Made by a program: the position numbers and the translations under genes
Notes under the pieces: generated by a model
Databases searched by the model: none
The model's input: the letters and a program-made list of their open reading frames with translations, nothing else
What the model was told of the DNA's origin: nothing
Shown here: piece after piece, positions 61,784 through 64,000 of the stretch
How positions within the stretch are numbered: the first letter of the stretch is position 1
How the letters are laid out: every line of letters starts with the position of its first letter
Assembly (NCBI GenBank): GCA_026004535.1
Contig: BPJI01000002.1
Coordinates: forward strand, 1-64,000
DNA from: Candidatus Parcubacteria bacterium
Lineage (GTDB): Bacteria > Patescibacteria > Paceibacteria > UBA6257 > HR35
DNA: 64,000 bases
Direction: 5' to 3'

Positions 61784-62578
61784 ATGAGCATAATGACAAA
61801 AACCTACGAAAAATTAAAAAAGTGCCATCCGATTTATACGAATGTGCCGTATGATGACAGCAAATGCAAAGAATTTGCTTTTGCTATCTCAAAATTTAAG
61901 AAAAATATTTTAGAATCATCTATTGTAGGGGCTTATCTCAAATATGTAAACCTTAATTTGTCGTTAAGAGAAGAGTTGGGAGAGTTGTATCTTATCCCAT
62001 ACAGAGTCAGAAACTCTAAAGAAGACCTTTATATTATTCAGATGACCTTTGGATATAAAGGTATAAGAAAATGGCTACTTCAAAGTAAAAATATTAAAAA
62101 CATCATTGCAAACACCGTTTGCATAAGCGACCACATTCATATTGACTTTGGTAATATGACCGTTGAGCATAGCATAAAAGATTATACAGTAAAACGTTCA
62201 GACCCTGACAATATTATAGGCGTGTATGCCATTGTTTACTTTACCGACGGAGAAAGATACATAAAGTATCTATCAAAAGATGATATTGAACGTTATAGGT
62301 TGCAAAACCCAGACCAAAAGAAAGATGAAATACGTGGTATTTGGGCTAATTATTATGACTATATGATAAAAGGAAAGTTGATAAAATCATTGCACAACGA
62401 TATACCGTTGGAAGCGGATGTATTAAAGGCAATACAATTGGATAATGCCATAATAAAGGACGTGGAGGAGGTTGATTATGTGAATGCCGAAGAAGTATTT
62501 AATGAGAATGAAAGCAATAAAAATAATGATGGCGATAAAGATTCTAAAAATGAAAGTGATACTAAAAATGAAAGTTAA
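61784..62578 (+). CDS. recT: RecT-family single-strand annealing protein (264 aa)
   Basis: The ATG at 61784 is preferred over a TTG inside the previous gene. YLIPYRVRNSKEDLYIIQM, then FGYKGIRKWLLQS, DHIHIDFGN and a GVYAIVYFTDGERYIKYLS segment are the conserved order of RecT annealases (x-x-x-GY-KG then Y-G-x-A). It would pair homologous single strands. The acidic, Asn-rich tail (from about residue 225) is typical. It acts with the YqaJ exonuclease upstream. Confidence 0.85.
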   Translation: MSIMTKTYEKLKKCHPIYTNVPYDDSKCKEFAFAISKFKKNILESSIVGAYLKYVNLNLSLREELGELYLIPYRVRNSKEDLYIIQMTFGYKGIRKWLLQSKNIKNIIANTVCISDHIHIDFGNMTVEHSIKDYTVKRSDPDNIIGVYAIVYFTDGERYIKYLSKDDIERYRLQNPDQKKDEIRGIWANYYDYMIKGKLIKSLHNDIPLEADVLKAIQLDNAIIKDVEEVDYVNAEEVFNENESNKNNDGDKDSKNESDTKNES

Positions 62579-62601
62579 AAATATTCATAAAATAAATAAA
62601 T

Positions 62602-62904
62602 ATGAAGAAGCAAATGAAACAGAATTATGAATTAAAAAGATACGATGCATACCATTTATTTGACAATGTTTACCGTGTAAAAATAGGAATGTTTGTATGT
62701 GGCTTTGAAAACTATCAAGACGCAGAAGAATATCTTAAGCAAAATAAAGACAAATGTGCAACGGCGTATATTTATGAAGCGGAATTAGAGGAGGGTAACA
62801 CCGTGAATATTTTAAGTAGGGCATATTGTGGATACGGGGATGATGACAAAGGTTCATATTCTTATCACGGCACAACGTTTTATATTGGTGTATTGGAAAA
62901 ATGA
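62602..62904 (+). CDS. Small uncharacterised protein (100 aa)
   Basis: A compact alpha/beta protein (YDAYHLFDNVYRVKIGMFVC) with two or three cysteines and no known motif. It lies 23 bp after recT and could be an accessory such as a single-strand DNA-binding or host-takeover factor, but nothing in the sequence says so. Confidence 0.65.
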   Translation: MKKQMKQNYELKRYDAYHLFDNVYRVKIGMFVCGFENYQDAEEYLKQNKDKCATAYIYEAELEEGNTVNILSRAYCGYGDDDKGSYSYHGTTFYIGVLEK

Positions 62905-62978
62905 GTGAAATGGATAGTAAGTTAAAAAAAAGAAAACATGTAATTTTGGAAACATCATTCTAAAAAATAAATTAAATT

Positions 62979-63398
62979 ATGGAAATGTTAAACATGTCAA
63001 AGAAAAAATTAGAAATTTCAAGTAGTGAAATTGCAAGGCAATTCTGCATAGACAACAATATTGAATTGCCTAAAGGAAGTGAAGAAGCATTGGAATACGG
63101 AAAAAATTTTGAGAATGTTATTAGCAGTGCTTTGCATTTTTCATATAAATATGGATATACGGGAAACTTAAAAGAGTATATAAAATCACATAAGCATATC
63201 TTAATTAAAGGTATGCAGGAAATGATGGATTTCAACAATATTGTGATTGATACGGAAATAAAATTAGACGATTATGATGCAAAATACGATTATTTAGATT
63301 CGTTGACATTCAAACAAATTGAAGCAATGGCAGGTGAGAAACTTTTAGATTATTTCATTAAAGGTATTAAAATAAATGATACTTTTGAAAAGCAATAG
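62979..63398 (+). CDS. Uncharacterised helical protein (139 aa)
   Basis: A helical protein with no recognised motif (EISSSEIARQFCIDNN, then IKGMQEMMDFNNIV). It lies between recT and the last methyltransferase. Function unknown. Confidence 0.65.
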   Translation: MEMLNMSKKKLEISSSEIARQFCIDNNIELPKGSEEALEYGKNFENVISSALHFSYKYGYTGNLKEYIKSHKHILIKGMQEMMDFNNIVIDTEIKLDDYDAKYDYLDSLTFKQIEAMAGEKLLDYFIKGIKINDTFEKQ

Positions 63399-63474
63399 AA
63401 CCGCCCGTGATAATTATCGAGGAAGTAAAGAAATTGAACCAAAACGATAATGATAATATTTAAATCTTAAACCA

Positions 63475-64000
63475 ATGAATTGGAAAGAAAAATTCCCAAA
63501 GGAAAACAGGTATTTTGAAACTGACAACGGGATATTATATTGCGGGGATTGTTTAGAAATTTTACCAAAATTCCCGGAAATGGAAATTGATTTGGTTTTA
63601 ACCGACCCGCCGTATGGAATTAATTTCAATTCTAATGTCCCGAAAAAAGGTAGAGAAAAAGAACTGATTAAGAACGATGATAGCATAGATACACTTTTAA
63701 AATTATTTAATGAATCCTTGAAAAATTTAACAAGAATATTGAAAGATGATGCAGAGATTTATTGGTTTTGCAGTGCCGGTGGAAGAGTTTCACCTTATGC
63801 ATATCTGGCAATAGAATTAGAGAAATATTATCCCATTTTTAAGCATAAGAATTTACTCGTTTGGGACAAACTTAGCCCTGGCTTTGGCTGGGATTGGAGA
63901 TATCAGCATGAGTTAATTATTCAGATAGTGAAAGGTAAAGGTATCAAAAATACCGACAGCGGTGCTTCGAATATTATACGTGCAAAAAAAGTCATCCCGC
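63475..64000 (+). CDS. DNA methyltransferase, partial (cut by window end)
   Basis: From the ATG at 63475 the frame reads LYCGDCLEILPKFPE, then DLVLTDPPYGINF (DPPY motif IV), and continues to the window edge without a stop, so the 3' end is missing. The order with motif IV near the N-terminus is that of a beta-class adenine or cytosine-N4 methyltransferase. It is the third methyltransferase in 15 kb. Confidence 0.85.
   Translation, partial: MNWKEKFPKENRYFETDNGILYCGDCLEILPKFPEMEIDLVLTDPPYGINFNSNVPKKGREKELIKNDDSIDTLLKLFNESLKNLTRILKDDAEIYWFCSAGGRVSPYAYLAIELEKYYPIFKHKNLLVWDKLSPGFGWDWRYQHELIIQIVKGKGIKNTDSGASNIIRAKKVIP

Overview
The window reads as one stretch of a very AT-rich virus or virus-like element of a Bacteroidota (probably flavobacterial-type) host. 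The host assignment rests on the gene starts, which have A-rich leaders such as TTTAAAACTATG instead of Shine-Dalgarno sites, on a repeated TAnnTTTG box ahead of transcription units (typical of the Bacteroidota primary sigma factor), and on a CarboxypepD_reg-like domain. No rRNA, tRNA, CRISPR array or transposase was found. Genes are densely packed with many ATGA and TAATG overlaps.

Layout. (1) About 0-13.7 kb, all minus strand: roughly 25 genes, most with a single membrane segment at the N- or C-terminus. They include a PG-binding-domain protein, a holin-like protein, an AT-hook DNA-binding protein, a run of tail-anchored proteins and, closest to the control region, a short abundant-looking beta-rich protein with its own terminator (candidate major capsid protein) and a 34-aa membrane peptide. 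(2) 13.7-14.2 kb: divergent control region with a 35-T homopolymer, an ATT microsatellite and at least eight TGTTAATAA iteron-like repeats (candidate origin and regulatory hub). (3) 14.2-42.6 kb, all plus: a PD-(D/E)XK nuclease, a 2190-aa strawberry-notch-like helicase, a FtsK/HerA/A32-like packaging-type ATPase, a HExxH metalloprotease, fibre/spike proteins, an M15 peptidase, acidic coiled-coil proteins, an M23 peptidase and a spanin-like pair. (4) 42.6-57.9 kb, mixed strands: HigA-like antitoxin, RuvC-like resolvase, membrane-anchored GH108 muramidase, an island with a broken AbiJ-like gene and an orphan adenine methyltransferase between direct repeats, a CCA-adding enzyme, and a family of proteins sharing an F/Y-x-K/R-GG motif. 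(5) 57.9-64 kb: a type III-like methyltransferase module between 95-bp inverted repeats, short terminator-punctuated genes, a YqaJ exonuclease plus RecT annealase pair, and a third methyltransferase cut by the window end.

Interpretation (inference): there is no terminase, portal, tape-measure, sheath or other tail gene in 64 kb. Instead there is a small packaging-type ATPase, a short beta-rich candidate capsid protein, more than 20 small membrane proteins and several peptidoglycan hydrolases. This combination fits a tailless, membrane-containing virus in the broad PRD1/PM2/FLiP style, but with a genome several times larger than those I know of. The window has no visible genome ends, so a terminase outside it cannot be excluded.
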